From NCBI RefSeq assembly GCF_017497975.1, contig NZ_JAGDEL010000001.1, positions 516,138 through 580,137 of the forward strand: a stretch of DNA of 64,000 nucleotides. The letters are read 5' to 3'. The notes under the pieces were generated by a model that worked only from the letters and a program-made list of their open reading frames with translations, was not told where the DNA came from and searched no databases. Positions 16,582 to 26,032 of the stretch are shown piece after piece; position 1 is the first letter of the stretch; every line of letters starts with the position of its first letter. Both the position numbers and the translations under genes were made by a program. Source of the DNA: Metabacillus bambusae. GTDB lineage: Bacteria > Bacillota > Bacilli > Bacillales > Bacillaceae.

Positions 16582-17757
16582 TTAGAAAAAATCATACAGT
16601 AAAGATGATCCTAGTGGGGGAATGATGTCTTTTAATAACTTTAGTTGTTGTTCTTCCCCTTGTATCGTACCTAACTTAAAAAGCTGAATCGGATCTAGAT
16701 GACCAAGTAACACTGCTGTCAAAATTCCAATATCCATTCTTAAACCTTTTTTTGGTGAATTATTGCATGTACCTTCCTTTTTTTGAAAAACCTTAATTGT
16801 CTCACCTTCGAGAAAAAAAGATCCATTGTTCCAGTTACAGACAGAATCTGACACATGAAGAATAAGTGGCTTTTCACCTTGAATAAAAAACGGATACTTC
16901 TCTAAAAACCTTTGTACGTTAACAATTCTCCCCATAAAATATGGGTGAATATTGGTTTGTACTCTTGGATTTGGTAGAAGCAAAGTCAAAGGGTCTCCGT
17001 CATATGATTTCCATTTTACCGTGGATATCATTGAATCATGCTGACATATAAAATTCCAGAAATCCTTTTTAATAGATTCATTTAAAACAATCACTTCATG
17101 AACAATTAATTCACGATTCTTTAGTGAATAAATCAAGTAACCATCTTCTTCATTTTCTTCACTAACATGAAAAACAACATGTTCTCCCTTTTTTAAAACG
17201 ACCTCCGTCCACCAGCTTTCATCCCTAATTAACATGCTATTATAGTTATCTGTAAACGAACGATATATGCTCATTAAAGAAGGTAGAGCTTCTTCTTTTG
17301 ATTTTCTAACAATATTCCCACTATGACTATGTAAAAATATTAAATCTTCTTTTTGTATCGTATATGTTTTATCAGAGCAAATTAGTTCCCAACCAAATTT
17401 TCTGTAGAAAGGAACATAAAAAGGATGTAAATACGAGATATCAAATTCCTTGGTATTCATCCAATGGAGTCCCTCTTCTATTAACTGAGCAACCTTTCGA
17501 GTTCTTCTTGCTTCTGGCCATGTCGCAACCGAAGCAACTCCTCCCATTTTAAAGGCTTGATTTTTTATATTGACATCTAGAGGGTATATATGAAGCTTTG
17601 CTTTTAGGGCATCTTTTTCAAACTCCCCTAATATGTACTGCTTATCCAGCTTTTTTATTGCACTCTCTAGTTCATTCTCAGCTATAGTATATTGAAACGC
17701 AAATTCTGATAATTTTAAAACGTTTTCGTAGTCTTCATTAGTAATAACTCGTATCAA
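16582..17757 (-). CDS. Eis-like GNAT acetyltransferase
   Basis: A 391-residue protein with the architecture of the Eis family. There is an N-terminal GNAT domain (about 1-140, with the acetyl-CoA loop TWPEARRTRKVAQLIEEG), a second GNAT-like fold, and a C-terminal sterol-carrier-like domain (about 285-391). The protein ends in an aromatic residue, as Eis enzymes need for their C-terminal carboxylate. Eis enzymes acetylate amines of varied small molecules, including aminoglycosides; the natural substrate here is unknown. The start is TTG at 17757 with AGGAG nine bases upstream. Confidence 0.85.
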   Translation of the reverse strand: MIRVITNEDYENVLKLSEFAFQYTIAENELESAIKKLDKQYILGEFEKDALKAKLHIYPLDVNIKNQAFKMGGVASVATWPEARRTRKVAQLIEEGLHWMNTKEFDISYLHPFYVPFYRKFGWELICSDKTYTIQKEDLIFLHSHSGNIVRKSKEEALPSLMSIYRSFTDNYNSMLIRDESWWTEVVLKKGEHVVFHVSEENEEDGYLIYSLKNRELIVHEVIVLNESIKKDFWNFICQHDSMISTVKWKSYDGDPLTLLLPNPRVQTNIHPYFMGRIVNVQRFLEKYPFFIQGEKPLILHVSDSVCNWNNGSFFLEGETIKVFQKKEGTCNNSPKKGLRMDIGILTAVLLGHLDPIQLFKLGTIQGEEQQLKLLKDIIPPLGSSLLYDFF

Positions 17758-17845
17758 TGAACTTCACTCCTAATTGGTGGAGAGGGGGAAAATGCCCACA
17801 ATCCACCTGTGTCTCATCATATACTTTAAATTGAATAACAGTTGT

Positions 17846-18361
17846 TTATTCCAAATCCTTCTTTTGAATTTCCCATTTCAAAAAACGACCATCTTTTTTC
17901 GTACAGACCATTCCTAATTTATCAAAAAGTCTTATTGATAGATCCTGTTGTACATCACACTCCATTACAACCTTTTTAACCGATTTTTGATACGTTAACC
18001 AATCAATGAAAGCATCTACAGCTTCATAGGCAATGGTTTCATCTACAGACTTATCCTCCACATGATAACACAATTCTACCTCACCTTCCTTAGAAGGCTT
18101 ACCTATCAATAAAATATCACCAATTATTTTCTTCTCTTCGTACAAAATAATTAACCATAGTCCACAATCATTTGCCTTTTCCTTCGTCTCTAAGCATTCA
18201 ATATAGTAAGGAAGAAAGCCCTTTACAAAAGAAGAAGGCCAACCAAATGGGAATTCAATTGGAGAACGTTTATCTAGCTCCTTTCGATGAAACACTAATG
18301 ATTTGGCAATATCAAGTGAACAAGGTATGATCATTAGCCGATTCGTTAAAATTTCAATCAA
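17846..18361 (-). CDS. GNAT-family N-acetyltransferase
   Basis: A 171-residue RimJ/RimL-like acetyltransferase. It starts near EILTNRLMIIPCS, a variant of the LxTxRLxLxP opening, and has the AYEAVDAFIDWL helix after the acetyl-CoA-binding strand (IGDILLIGKPSKEGEVELCYHV). The conserved Q/RxxGxG/A loop is poorly kept (EDKSVDETIAYEA), so activity is uncertain. I chose TTG at 18361 because GAGGGGAG lies eight bases upstream; a longer frame to 18454 would add a hydrophobic stretch without a ribosome binding site. It lies about 90 bases upstream of the Eis-like gene on the same strand. Confidence 0.75.
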   Translation of the reverse strand: MIEILTNRLMIIPCSLDIAKSLVFHRKELDKRSPIEFPFGWPSSFVKGFLPYYIECLETKEKANDCGLWLIILYEEKKIIGDILLIGKPSKEGEVELCYHVEDKSVDETIAYEAVDAFIDWLTYQKSVKKVVMECDVQQDLSIRLFDKLGMVCTKKDGRFLKWEIQKKDLE

Positions 18362-18457
18362 AACATTCTCTCCCCTCTTTTTGATTTTGGTCATCATCAA
18401 AAGAGATACGAATGAACCTATACACAAACTTTTTATTACTTGATTTATATCCAATAC

Positions 18458-18499
18458 AAAAAAAAAGGTGGTTTAGAACAGTTTATTCTAAACCACCTT
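18458..18499 (-). terminator. Terminator of the DUF420 gene
   Basis: A perfect 14-bp stem AAGGTGGTTTAGAA/TTCTAAACCACCTT, followed by nine T on the minus strand. Confidence 0.9.
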
Positions 18500-18509
18500 G
18501 AAAATATGT

Positions 18510-18977
18510 TTAAAACCCTAAGATTGCTTTAATGACTGATGTTGTTTCCCCACCACTATAAAAAACATACAGTAATAAATAAACAACAACACCTGTAATA
18601 CCAGTAAAAAACCAAATAACACTTGTAATTGGACCTAATTTACGATGTCTCTTTAAGTTTTTCTTATAACCAGTGACCAAGGAAATGATACCAAATACTG
18701 CACCCACAGTTGCTAAGGTTATATGAAAAATCAGAAAAATTGTATAATAAATTTCAATATCAGCAGGTCCACCGAAAGCTGTGTTTCCGATGAAAATCGT
18801 TCTAGAAGCATAGATTATGAAAAAGATTACAGCAAAAATTGCCGCAACTGTCATAGCCTTCATATGTGCTTCAATTTTTCGTTGTTTAATTAAGTACCAG
18901 CCAATTGCTACAGTTATTGCACTTAACACAATAAACGTTGTACTAATGGTTGGTAATATAGGTAATGATGTATTCAT
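18510..18977 (-). CDS. yozB: DUF420 (YozB/CtaM-like) membrane protein
   Basis: A 155-residue membrane protein with four to five predicted helices, belonging to the DUF420/YozB family. The Staphylococcus homologue CtaM is needed for maturation of a heme-copper oxidase. Conserved histidines lie in FHITLATVGAVFG and RKIEAHMKAM. Its place beside ctaG and the oxidase genes supports a role in oxidase assembly; in B. subtilis yozB is elsewhere. ATG at 18977 has AAGGAATGG upstream. Confidence 0.85.
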   Translation of the reverse strand: MNTSLPILPTISTTFIVLSAITVAIGWYLIKQRKIEAHMKAMTVAAIFAVIFFIIYASRTIFIGNTAFGGPADIEIYYTIFLIFHITLATVGAVFGIISLVTGYKKNLKRHRKLGPITSVIWFFTGITGVVVYLLLYVFYSGGETTSVIKAILGF

Positions 18978-19030
18978 TTTTAGTCCATTCCTTCAATAAA
19001 ATAGTTTATGTAGTGATGATAATTATTAAA

Positions 19031-19078
19031 ATGAGGGTGATTAAAACTGGCTGACCATTGTTTTGACTCACCCTCAAA
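19031..19078 (-). terminator. Possible terminator after ctaG
   Basis: GAGGGTGA and TCACCCTC arms enclose about 30 bases, followed on the minus strand by ATTTTAAT. The loop is large, so read-through into the DUF420 gene is possible. Confidence 0.45.
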
Positions 19079-19081
19079 ATT

Positions 19082-19984
19082 TTATTTAACTGGTTCAGGA
19101 GAGAAGTTTTTTTTCAAATCAAACTCATCTTTTTGACGTTCCTTACGAGCCCATTGGAAAAAAATATAAGCAAGGATTGACCCGTAAACGATTTCTTGAA
19201 TAATCTTCATAAGTACTCCACCAAGTTGTTGATCTTCAACAGTTGGTAATGTATTAAACATTTCAGGACCAGTTAAATTAAGTCCTTCAAGCATATCAGC
19301 TGGTACACATAATTGAAGTGCATTTACCCATGCTTGTGGTTCAGAGTATGTTGCATACATAGGATCAGTTGCAAAAATAATCAAAGCACATGCTGGAGTT
19401 AATAAAATACCATTTGCAAAGATATACCCTACTTTTTTAATCCCTGTAAGCGATTTCCACTCAGGGAGTGAGCTTAATAATGGTAACCACATAAACATCG
19501 CTGTAATAAAGATAATAGTCGTCATTCCCGCATGATAAACAGGATCAGTTTTTACAAAGTCAAATACCAATGGGACATGGTAAATCGAAAATATACTATT
19601 AAAAAGAATCAGGGCGATGATAGGTTTAGTAAATAATTTGAATAAAGGTTTAATAAAAGGACGATAAATAATTGCCTTCCATAACCAATCTGGAATACCT
19701 AAGATAAGTAAAGGTGGAACAACCAAATATAAAATAGCCATTTGAGTCATGTGTGCACTAAACATTATATGGCCCAACAAGTCAACTGGACTTCCTTTAC
19801 TTACATATAAAGCAATAATACCTGTTACAAACAAAATCTGTTGTTTAGTTGTTACTGGAGTATGATCTTTAAATTTTGAACGCCATGGTCCAATTATCAT
19901 AAAATATAATACCATGATTAAAATCATCACAACCAAATAATAAGGACTCCATAATGCACGAAATCCAAATATCTCAAAGCTCAT
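19082..19984 (-). CDS. ctaG: Cytochrome c oxidase assembly factor CtaG
   Basis: A 300-residue membrane protein with about seven helices, of the Caa3_CtaG family. In B. subtilis CtaG is needed for caa3 oxidase formation, probably through delivery of copper to the CuB site. Conserved histidines occur in [19 protein letters not shown] and VYHAGM. It is the last gene of the oxidase cluster, but the 317-base gap to ctaF contains repeat B4 and a terminator, so expression may be partly uncoupled from the structural genes. Confidence 0.94.
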   Translation of the reverse strand: MSFEIFGFRALWSPYYLVVMILIMVLYFMIIGPWRSKFKDHTPVTTKQQILFVTGIIALYVSKGSPVDLLGHIMFSAHMTQMAILYLVVPPLLILGIPDWLWKAIIYRPFIKPLFKLFTKPIIALILFNSIFSIYHVPLVFDFVKTDPVYHAGMTTIIFITAMFMWLPLLSSLPEWKSLTGIKKVGYIFANGILLTPACALIIFATDPMYATYSEPQAWVNALQLCVPADMLEGLNLTGPEMFNTLPTVEDQQLGGVLMKIIQEIVYGSILAYIFFQWARKERQKDEFDLKKNFSPEPVK

Positions 19985-20066
19985 ACAAATCAGCTCCTTT
20001 AGCTAGTCCTTCACGACTATTATACACATCCAATTATCACGTATCAATGAACGTTCTATGACAAAT

Positions 20067-20187
20067 AAGAAAGCGCAAGCGCCTTGATCAGACCCGACAG
20101 GGATAAGCCGCTCAGGAATAGAAGACGTTCTTTGTCTTCAAATCCTGAGTGGCTTATGACCGCGAGGGTCTAGGCGCTGGAGCTAGA
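20067..20187 (+). repeat. Class B repeat, copy B4
   Basis: A copy without the 3' tail: AAGCGCAAGCGCCTTGATCA at the start, GACGTTCTTTGTCTTC in the centre and CTAGGCGCTGGAGCTAG at the end. It separates ctaG from ctaF. Confidence 0.8.
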
Positions 20188-20253
20188 AACTAAAACAGAG
20201 TAAGAAAAGTTATAAATTCTGGCTCTAGAACAAAAGCTCAGAGCCAAAAATAC

Positions 20254-20288
20254 AAAAAAAGAGCAATTAGCATAATAGCCAATTGCTC
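20254..20288 (-). terminator. Terminator after ctaF
   Basis: GAGCAATT/AATTGCTC stem with a 12-base loop and seven T on the minus strand, 14 bases after the ctaF stop. This would end the main ctaCDEF message before ctaG. Confidence 0.75.
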
Positions 20289-20301
20289 CATTTCATTAAA
20301 A

Positions 20302-20634
20302 TTACCACCAAATTATTGTAACAAATGTTAATATAGTTAATGCAGCAACACCAACACCTGAGTATAAAAATAACGCAGCCGTTTCATGTCCTTTATGACT
20401 CATATGCATGAAGTAATAAAGCTGGAAAATAACCTGTATCACTGCTAAAAGGATAATAAATGGAACTTTAAACCATTCACCAACACCTTCATAACCAACA
20501 GCGATAAATGCAACAATTGTAAAGAAAATCATCATTGCAAACGTTACTACTTGATGCTTCATTTCCTCTTTGTTTTTCTTACGACGATAGGCTAAGTCTA
20601 CTCTTGGGTTTGCTGAATTTTGATTATTTGCCAT
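20302..20634 (-). CDS. ctaF: Cytochrome c oxidase subunit IV (caa3)
   Basis: A 110-residue membrane protein with three helices after a charged N-terminus (RVDLAYRRKKNKEEMKHQ). It is the small fourth subunit of the caa3-type oxidase. I placed the start at ATG 20634 rather than the adjacent TTG 20637, because homologues begin MAN. It starts four bases after ctaE, consistent with translational coupling. Confidence 0.93.
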   Translation of the reverse strand: MANNQNSANPRVDLAYRRKKNKEEMKHQVVTFAMMIFFTIVAFIAVGYEGVGEWFKVPFIILLAVIQVIFQLYYFMHMSHKGHETAALFLYSGVGVAALTILTFVTIIWW

Positions 20635-20638
20635 CAAT

Positions 20639-21262
20639 TTATCCCACCATTCCCATTAAGTATACAACTGTAAAGATAAACACCCAAACTACGTCAATGA
20701 AATGCCAGTAAAGACTAGCTACATAATATTTAGGAGCATTGTACAAGCTTAATCCACGTTTTGCATTACGTACAATTAAAGTTGTAATCCATAATAGACC
20801 GAATGCAACGTGTAATCCATGTGTTCCAACCAATGTATAGAATGCTGAGCCAAGAGCACTACTTGTAATTGTAAACTCATAATGATGTATATAGTGATTA
20901 AACTCATAAATCTCCAATATGAGGAACGCTAATCCAAGAAGAACTGTGATCACTAACCACAACTGCATTTTGCCAAAGTTAAAGTTCTTCATATGATACA
21001 TTGCGTACACACTTGTTAAACTTGATGTTAAAAGTAACATAGTAGCTACGAATGTAAGTGGTATTTCAAATAATTCTTGAGTAGTTGCTCCTCCAGCTGT
21101 CGACTCTCTTAATGCTAAGAAAGTGGCAAAGAGACTAGCGAATAAAACAGTCTCTCCACCTAAAAACAACCAAAAGCCAGTAAATTTATTTTTGCCTTCG
21201 AGGGTAGCTTTTTCAGGCGATGCAGGAAAATTTTCTGCAGTTAATTTCTCTTCATGTGCCAT
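20639..21262 (-). CDS. ctaE: Cytochrome c oxidase subunit III
   Basis: A 207-residue integral membrane subunit with five helices, the short form of subunit III usual in Bacillus. GTHGLHVAFGLLW and YWHFIDVVWVFIFTVVY are the family signatures. Its ATG overlaps the ctaD stop codon by one base (TAATG), so the two are translationally coupled. Confidence 0.96.
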   Translation of the reverse strand: MAHEEKLTAENFPASPEKATLEGKNKFTGFWLFLGGETVLFASLFATFLALRESTAGGATTQELFEIPLTFVATMLLLTSSLTSVYAMYHMKNFNFGKMQLWLVITVLLGLAFLILEIYEFNHYIHHYEFTITSSALGSAFYTLVGTHGLHVAFGLLWITTLIVRNAKRGLSLYNAPKYYVASLYWHFIDVVWVFIFTVVYLMGMVG

Positions 21263-23127
21263 TATGCTTTCCCTCCTTTATCTTCATCAAGTAGATCTTC
21301 TTTATGAATATGATACCCATGATCATCGAGAACAGAACGGAAGAACATTGCAGCAAATGTAATAATGAACCCTACAATAATAGCAGGTAACGCCCAGCCA
21401 TAGTCTTCGCGATACAGTAATCCGAATGATACGATGAATAATCCAAATGACATAATAAACGGTAATATTGAACCGTTTGGCATATGAATGTCACCAAGAG
21501 GTTCTGCTGGTGTCATTTCTTTATTGCCTTCCATTTTTTCAACCCAAAGTGCATCTAAACCACGGATAAGTGGTGTTTGTTTAAAGTTGTACTCTGGTGG
21601 TGGTGATGAAATCGCCCACTCAAGTGTACGACCTTCTCCCCATGGATCTCTACCAACCTTTTTCCCTTTTACAGATGTATAAACAATGTTAATCAGTAAT
21701 ACAATTGTACCTGCAGCCATTAAGAATGCACCGATTGTACTAACAAAGTTACCTGTTTCTAAACCTTGACCAGGTAAAAATGTGAAAATACGACGAGGCA
21801 TACCCATTAAACCTAGGAAATGTTGGATAAAGAATGTTAAATGGAAGCCAGTGAAGAATAGAGCAAAAATGATCATATTCAGCTTCTCGTTCAACATTTT
21901 TCCAAACATTGTTGGCCACCAATAAGTAGCACCGGCAAATAATGAGAATACAACTCCACCTACGATTACATAGTGGAAGTGAGCAACTACGAAATAGCTA
22001 TCATGATACTGATAGTCAGCAGCTGCTGCCGCTAACATTACACCTGTTACTCCACCCATTACGAACGTAGGAATAAAAGCAACCGACCAAACCATTGGAG
22101 AAGTGAATTTTACAGAACCTCCCCAAATTGTAAATAGCCAGTTAAATATTTTAATCCCGGTTGGTACAGCTATTGCCATAGTTGCAACTGCAAAAATGGC
22201 ATTTGCAATAGGTCCTAAACCAGTTGTGAACATATGATGAGCCCATACCATGAATCCTAAGAAACCAATTAATACAGTTGCGAATACCATTGAAGAGTAT
22301 CCAAACAAACGTTTCTTAGAGAATGTAGGTAGAATATCTGAGAAAATACCGAATGCAGGTAAAATCAAGATATATACCTCAGGGTGTCCAAAAATCCAGA
22401 ATAGATGCTCAAATATCACTGAGTTACCACCCAATGCTGGGTCAAAGAATGCTGTACCGAATAAACGGTCAAACATAAGTAACGCTAATCCTACGGTTAA
22501 TGCAGGGAAAGCAAATAAAATAAGTGCTGATGCTACAAATGTAGTCCATGTAAATAATGGCATACGCATGTAAGTCATTCCAGGTGCACGCATGTTGATA
22601 ATTGTTGCAAGGAAGTTAATCCCCGCTATAAGCGTACCTAAACCTGATACCTGTAATCCAAGTAAATAAAAATCTACACCATGTCCAGGTGAATTTAATG
22701 CCAATGACGCATAAGAAGTCCAACCTGCGTCAGGTGCTCCACCTAAAAACCAACTTAAATTTAGGAAGATTCCTCCAAAGAAGAATAACCAAAATCCCAA
22801 TGAGTTTAAGAATGGAAATGCTACGTCACGAGCACCAATTTGTAATGGTACAACCGCATTCATTAATGCGAATATTAAAGGCATTGCAGCTAGGAATATC
22901 ATCGTAGTTCCGTGCATTGTTAATACTTCATTGTAAAGACCAGCACTAACAAAGTCATTATTCGGAACTGCCAGCTGAATGCGGATCAGCATTGCTTCTA
23001 ATCCACCAACAAGGAAGAAGAAGCCACCGGATATCAGGTAAAGGATGGCGATTTTTTTATGGTCCACTGTTGTTAAGTAGTCCCATATAACCGCACCGAC
23101 CCCTTTTTTCTGAGTTAACGTGCTCAC
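21262..23127 (-). CDS. ctaD: Cytochrome c oxidase subunit I
   Basis: A 621-residue catalytic subunit with 12 core and 2 extra helices. It binds low-spin heme a and the heme a3-CuB centre where oxygen is reduced, and pumps protons. Visible signatures include TMHGTTMIF, the CuB/cross-linked tyrosine motif WIFGHPEVYILILPAFG, the vicinal HH in FMVWAHHMFTTG, and HFHYVIVGG with heme ligands. Length matches B. subtilis CtaD. It follows ctaC by 32 bases. Confidence 0.97.
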   Translation of the reverse strand: MSTLTQKKGVGAVIWDYLTTVDHKKIAILYLISGGFFFLVGGLEAMLIRIQLAVPNNDFVSAGLYNEVLTMHGTTMIFLAAMPLIFALMNAVVPLQIGARDVAFPFLNSLGFWLFFFGGIFLNLSWFLGGAPDAGWTSYASLALNSPGHGVDFYLLGLQVSGLGTLIAGINFLATIINMRAPGMTYMRMPLFTWTTFVASALILFAFPALTVGLALLMFDRLFGTAFFDPALGGNSVIFEHLFWIFGHPEVYILILPAFGIFSDILPTFSKKRLFGYSSMVFATVLIGFLGFMVWAHHMFTTGLGPIANAIFAVATMAIAVPTGIKIFNWLFTIWGGSVKFTSPMVWSVAFIPTFVMGGVTGVMLAAAAADYQYHDSYFVVAHFHYVIVGGVVFSLFAGATYWWPTMFGKMLNEKLNMIIFALFFTGFHLTFFIQHFLGLMGMPRRIFTFLPGQGLETGNFVSTIGAFLMAAGTIVLLINIVYTSVKGKKVGRDPWGEGRTLEWAISSPPPEYNFKQTPLIRGLDALWVEKMEGNKEMTPAEPLGDIHMPNGSILPFIMSFGLFIVSFGLLYREDYGWALPAIIVGFIITFAAMFFRSVLDDHGYHIHKEDLLDEDKGGKA

Positions 23128-23159
23128 AGTGTTACCTCCCTTTTCATTTTGCTCAATAG

Positions 23160-24245
23160 TTAATTGCTAGAGACTTTTAGCCCCATTAAGTATTCTGTAA
23201 GAGCATCTAGCTCTTCATCAGCTAATTCTGGATAAGTACCAGTCATCTTGTTACCAGGCTTAAAGCTTTCAGGATCTTCTAACCATGCACGAACATTTTC
23301 CTCATTATGTTCAAGAATACCTGCAACACGCGCACGTTCTCCAAATGTAGCTAAGTTAGGAGCAGTCCTTGCAGCTGCCGGTCGCTCATCAGTAGGTGAT
23401 ACTGCGTGGCATGAGATACATCCCTTTTCTTCAAATAATTGTTCGCCTTGCTTTGCTAAATCTGTTGAAGCAACAGCTTTTGAGCCTTCCATATCAGAGA
23501 TCCATTGGTCAAAATCGTCTCTTGAAATCGGTTTAACTTTAAAGTCCATTAAACCATGTGAAGGACCACAAAGCTCAGCACATTTACCATAGAAATATTC
23601 TCCTGCTTCAGCTTGATCCATTCTCTCTGAATCAAATTCCAACCACATTTGGTTCACATTTTCAGTGTTAGTATCCATCTTACCACCTATAGAAGGAATC
23701 CAGAATGAATGCTTAACATCAGAAGATATCAAGTTAAAGTAAACTTTTTCATCAGTTGGAACAACTAAGTCTTGGCTAGTTACAACACCATAGTCTGGAT
23801 ATTCAAATTCCCACCAGTAAAGATTTGCACGCACATTTACGACGATTGCGTCTTCTGGCTTACGATTCTCATCCTCAATTGCATCCACTTCTGCAAGTTT
23901 AAATGTTGCAGTTACAACTGGAATTGTTAAGACAAGAAGTAATAGAATAGGAATAACAGTCCAAATGATTTCTAGCTTATGATTCCCCTCAACTTGAACA
24001 GGAATGTTGTTTTCTTCACCTTTACGTCTACGGAATTTAACGACAACATAAATGAAGATTACAGTTACGACTGCAATGACCACAACCATGATAAGTGTAC
24101 TTAACACCATAAGGTCGTACTGCATATCCGCTACCTTACCAGCAGGTTTAAGCGTGGAAAGAAACGGTTCACCACAGCCGGCTAAGACAAGCGTCATAAC
24201 TGCGAATAATGAAAATAGACGCCATTTTGTCAGCCAATTTCTCAT
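23160..24245 (-). CDS. ctaC: Cytochrome c oxidase subunit II with fused cytochrome c domain
   Basis: A 361-residue lipoprotein subunit. The lipobox LAGC ends at C24, two membrane helices lie at about 43-70 and 91-113, and a cupredoxin domain carries the CuA ligands H179, C222, C226, H230 and M233. A C-terminal cytochrome c domain has the heme motif CISCH (276-280) and a candidate axial methionine at M334. The fused cytochrome makes this a caa3-type oxidase. It is the first structural gene of ctaCDEF and lies 101 bases after ctaB. Confidence 0.97.
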   Translation of the reverse strand: MRNWLTKWRLFSLFAVMTLVLAGCGEPFLSTLKPAGKVADMQYDLMVLSTLIMVVVIAVVTVIFIYVVVKFRRRKGEENNIPVQVEGNHKLEIIWTVIPILLLLVLTIPVVTATFKLAEVDAIEDENRKPEDAIVVNVRANLYWWEFEYPDYGVVTSQDLVVPTDEKVYFNLISSDVKHSFWIPSIGGKMDTNTENVNQMWLEFDSERMDQAEAGEYFYGKCAELCGPSHGLMDFKVKPISRDDFDQWISDMEGSKAVASTDLAKQGEQLFEEKGCISCHAVSPTDERPAAARTAPNLATFGERARVAGILEHNEENVRAWLEDPESFKPGNKMTGTYPELADEELDALTEYLMGLKVSSN

Positions 24246-24346
24246 AGCTAAATCAAACCCCTCTTTCAGTAATTTAAAAGTCCTATCAGTATCTCATTCA
24301 GGAACTCTTTTTATAAATAAATTCTTTTTAAGAAAGAATTTCAGCG

Positions 24347-25276
24347 TTATACAATGGTGAAAAGCACCATTGAAACAAATAAGATTGTTAAATAGTTGAT
24401 AGAGTAAACGAACATCTTTGTAGCCCATTTCATCTCTAAATCTTTATTATTAAACCCTTTAATTCCAACGACAATCCATCCAACATTTAAGGCCGTGGCT
24501 AAAATCAGAAAGCCTGTACCTAATTCATAAAGATAGAATGGTAATGGAAGTAAGCATGCAATCCAAACCATTATTTGACGTTTTGTTACGTCAAATCCAT
24601 GTACAACTGGAAGCATAGGAATGTTTGCTGCTCGATATTCCTCTGTTCTACGCATAGCTAGAGCTAAAAAATGCGGTGGTTGCCATATAAACATAATTAA
24701 AAATAGTACCCATGCCATCACACTTAAATTCGCATCAACAGCTGCCCATCCAATTAAAGGTGGTACAGCACCAGAGACACTACCTATTACAGTATTAATT
24801 GTATACAGTCGTTTTGACCACATCGTATAAAGAAAGATATATGTAACAACTCCAACTAAAGAAATAATTGTTGCTGTTAATGTTGTCATTAACATAAATA
24901 CAAACCCAACAGTTAGGAGGAAAATCCCAATCCACAATGCCTGAAGTGGATTCATTTTTCCAGTTACAGTTGGTCTTTCCTTGGTACGTTCCATCAAGTG
25001 ATCGATGTCACGATCATAATAGTTATTGATTGCACATGAACCTGCAATAACTAAGGAAGACCCAATTAATGTATATAATACAATATCGATATTAGCTAGA
25101 AATCCTTTTTCACTAAAATAAAGAGCTAGCCATATACCAGTAAATGTTGTTATTGCATTTGAATTAACAATTCCTACTTTTATTAAAGAAAGAAAATCTT
25201 TCCAAAGCGTTGTTTCGTGTATATCGTTTGAATGATGCTTTATTGCGGCTTCATCCAAAACTTTTGTATTTGCCAA
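24347..25276 (-). CDS. ctaB: Protoheme IX farnesyltransferase (heme O synthase)
   Basis: A 309-residue UbiA-family prenyltransferase with about nine helices. It adds a farnesyl group to protoheme to make heme O, the substrate of CtaA. The prenyl diphosphate motif [15 protein letters not shown] and a second acidic/basic motif ([17 protein letters not shown]) are present. Start ATG 25276 follows AGGAGG. It is divergent from ctaA; products of both are needed to supply heme A to CtaD. Confidence 0.97.
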   Translation of the reverse strand: MANTKVLDEAAIKHHSNDIHETTLWKDFLSLIKVGIVNSNAITTFTGIWLALYFSEKGFLANIDIVLYTLIGSSLVIAGSCAINNYYDRDIDHLMERTKERPTVTGKMNPLQALWIGIFLLTVGFVFMLMTTLTATIISLVGVVTYIFLYTMWSKRLYTINTVIGSVSGAVPPLIGWAAVDANLSVMAWVLFLIMFIWQPPHFLALAMRRTEEYRAANIPMLPVVHGFDVTKRQIMVWIACLLPLPFYLYELGTGFLILATALNVGWIVVGIKGFNNKDLEMKWATKMFVYSINYLTILFVSMVLFTIV

Positions 25277-25448
25277 TTTTAGTACCTCCTAACTTTCATA
25301 TCATTCTGCTAAAACTCTATTATCATGTATTCCTTATTTATTAGGCAAGGAGATGAAGGCGGTTCCAACCTACTAATTTTCTATATACTATGATACTAAA
25401 AAAACGACAAATTAAAAACGGTCTACTTGATATTAAATCATAATTCCA

Positions 25449-25495
25449 CATGAAATTGTGAACAATTCATGAAGTAATTTTGTCGAAATTGTGAA
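25449..25495. promoter_or_regulatory. Palindromic and repeated TTGTGAA motifs upstream of ctaB
   Basis: CATGAAATTGTGAACAATTCATG (25449-25471 is the whole span) is an almost perfect palindrome, one base short of symmetry. A second TTGTGAA lies at 25489-25495. The core resembles the TTTGTGAAT box described for ResD in B. subtilis. Binding by ResD, or by another TTGTGA-type regulator, is inference. Confidence 0.4.
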
Positions 25496-25923
25496 AGGGT
25501 ACCATCAAGATAGATAAAGTAAGCCTTTCCTTAAATCCAAGCCTTCCTATTTTATCATAAATTTAGAAGTAATTCTTAAGAAATAAAAATCAATGTGGAA
25601 TAAAATTTCTTGTATTTCAATTAATGACAATACTTGTAATATATCCCCTTTTTATTTCTAGCAAACTCCAACTGAATATTCAACCCTTTTTCTACAAATC
25701 GTTTTTTTATTATAGTTACAAACTTTATTATCAGTCATGAAGAACCATTTTCTCGTGAATGTGGATTCCGCTTTTACTTAAAATTAAACTATTTAAACTA
25801 GTTTATATGACAACCCTCAATTTAGGGCTCCAATATAGCTACAAATTACTCTCTTTTTCCCGCAAGTCTTATTAGTCAGAAGCTGTTCAAAGAATTCGCA
25901 AATTTTTCTTAATATCTTATAAC

Positions 25924-25976
25924 TTTGTGAACTTTTTAGTTAGTTTATTGTCTTTTTCTTTTACATTGTGTACTAT
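25924..25976 (+). promoter_or_regulatory. ctaA: ctaA promoter with upstream ResD-like box
   Basis: TTGTCT (25948-25953) and TACTAT (25971-25976) are 17 bases apart and predict a start near 25983, about 50 bases before the ctaA start. The sequence TTTGTGAAC at 25924-25932 differs by one base from the ResD box TTTGTGAAT and is centred near -55, a usual activator position. ctaA is a known ResD target in B. subtilis. The rest of the 756-base ctaB-ctaA gap shows no ORF. Confidence 0.55.
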
Positions 25977-26032
25977 CGATGAGTATTTACCATTACATTT
26001 TTATCATTTTAGTATATAAGTAGGTGAACATT

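Noticed and set aside
25449..25471. Bona fide Rex operator upstream of ctaB
   Set aside because: Left half TTGTGAA fits, but the right half deviates from TTCACAA; kept only as an unassigned palindrome.
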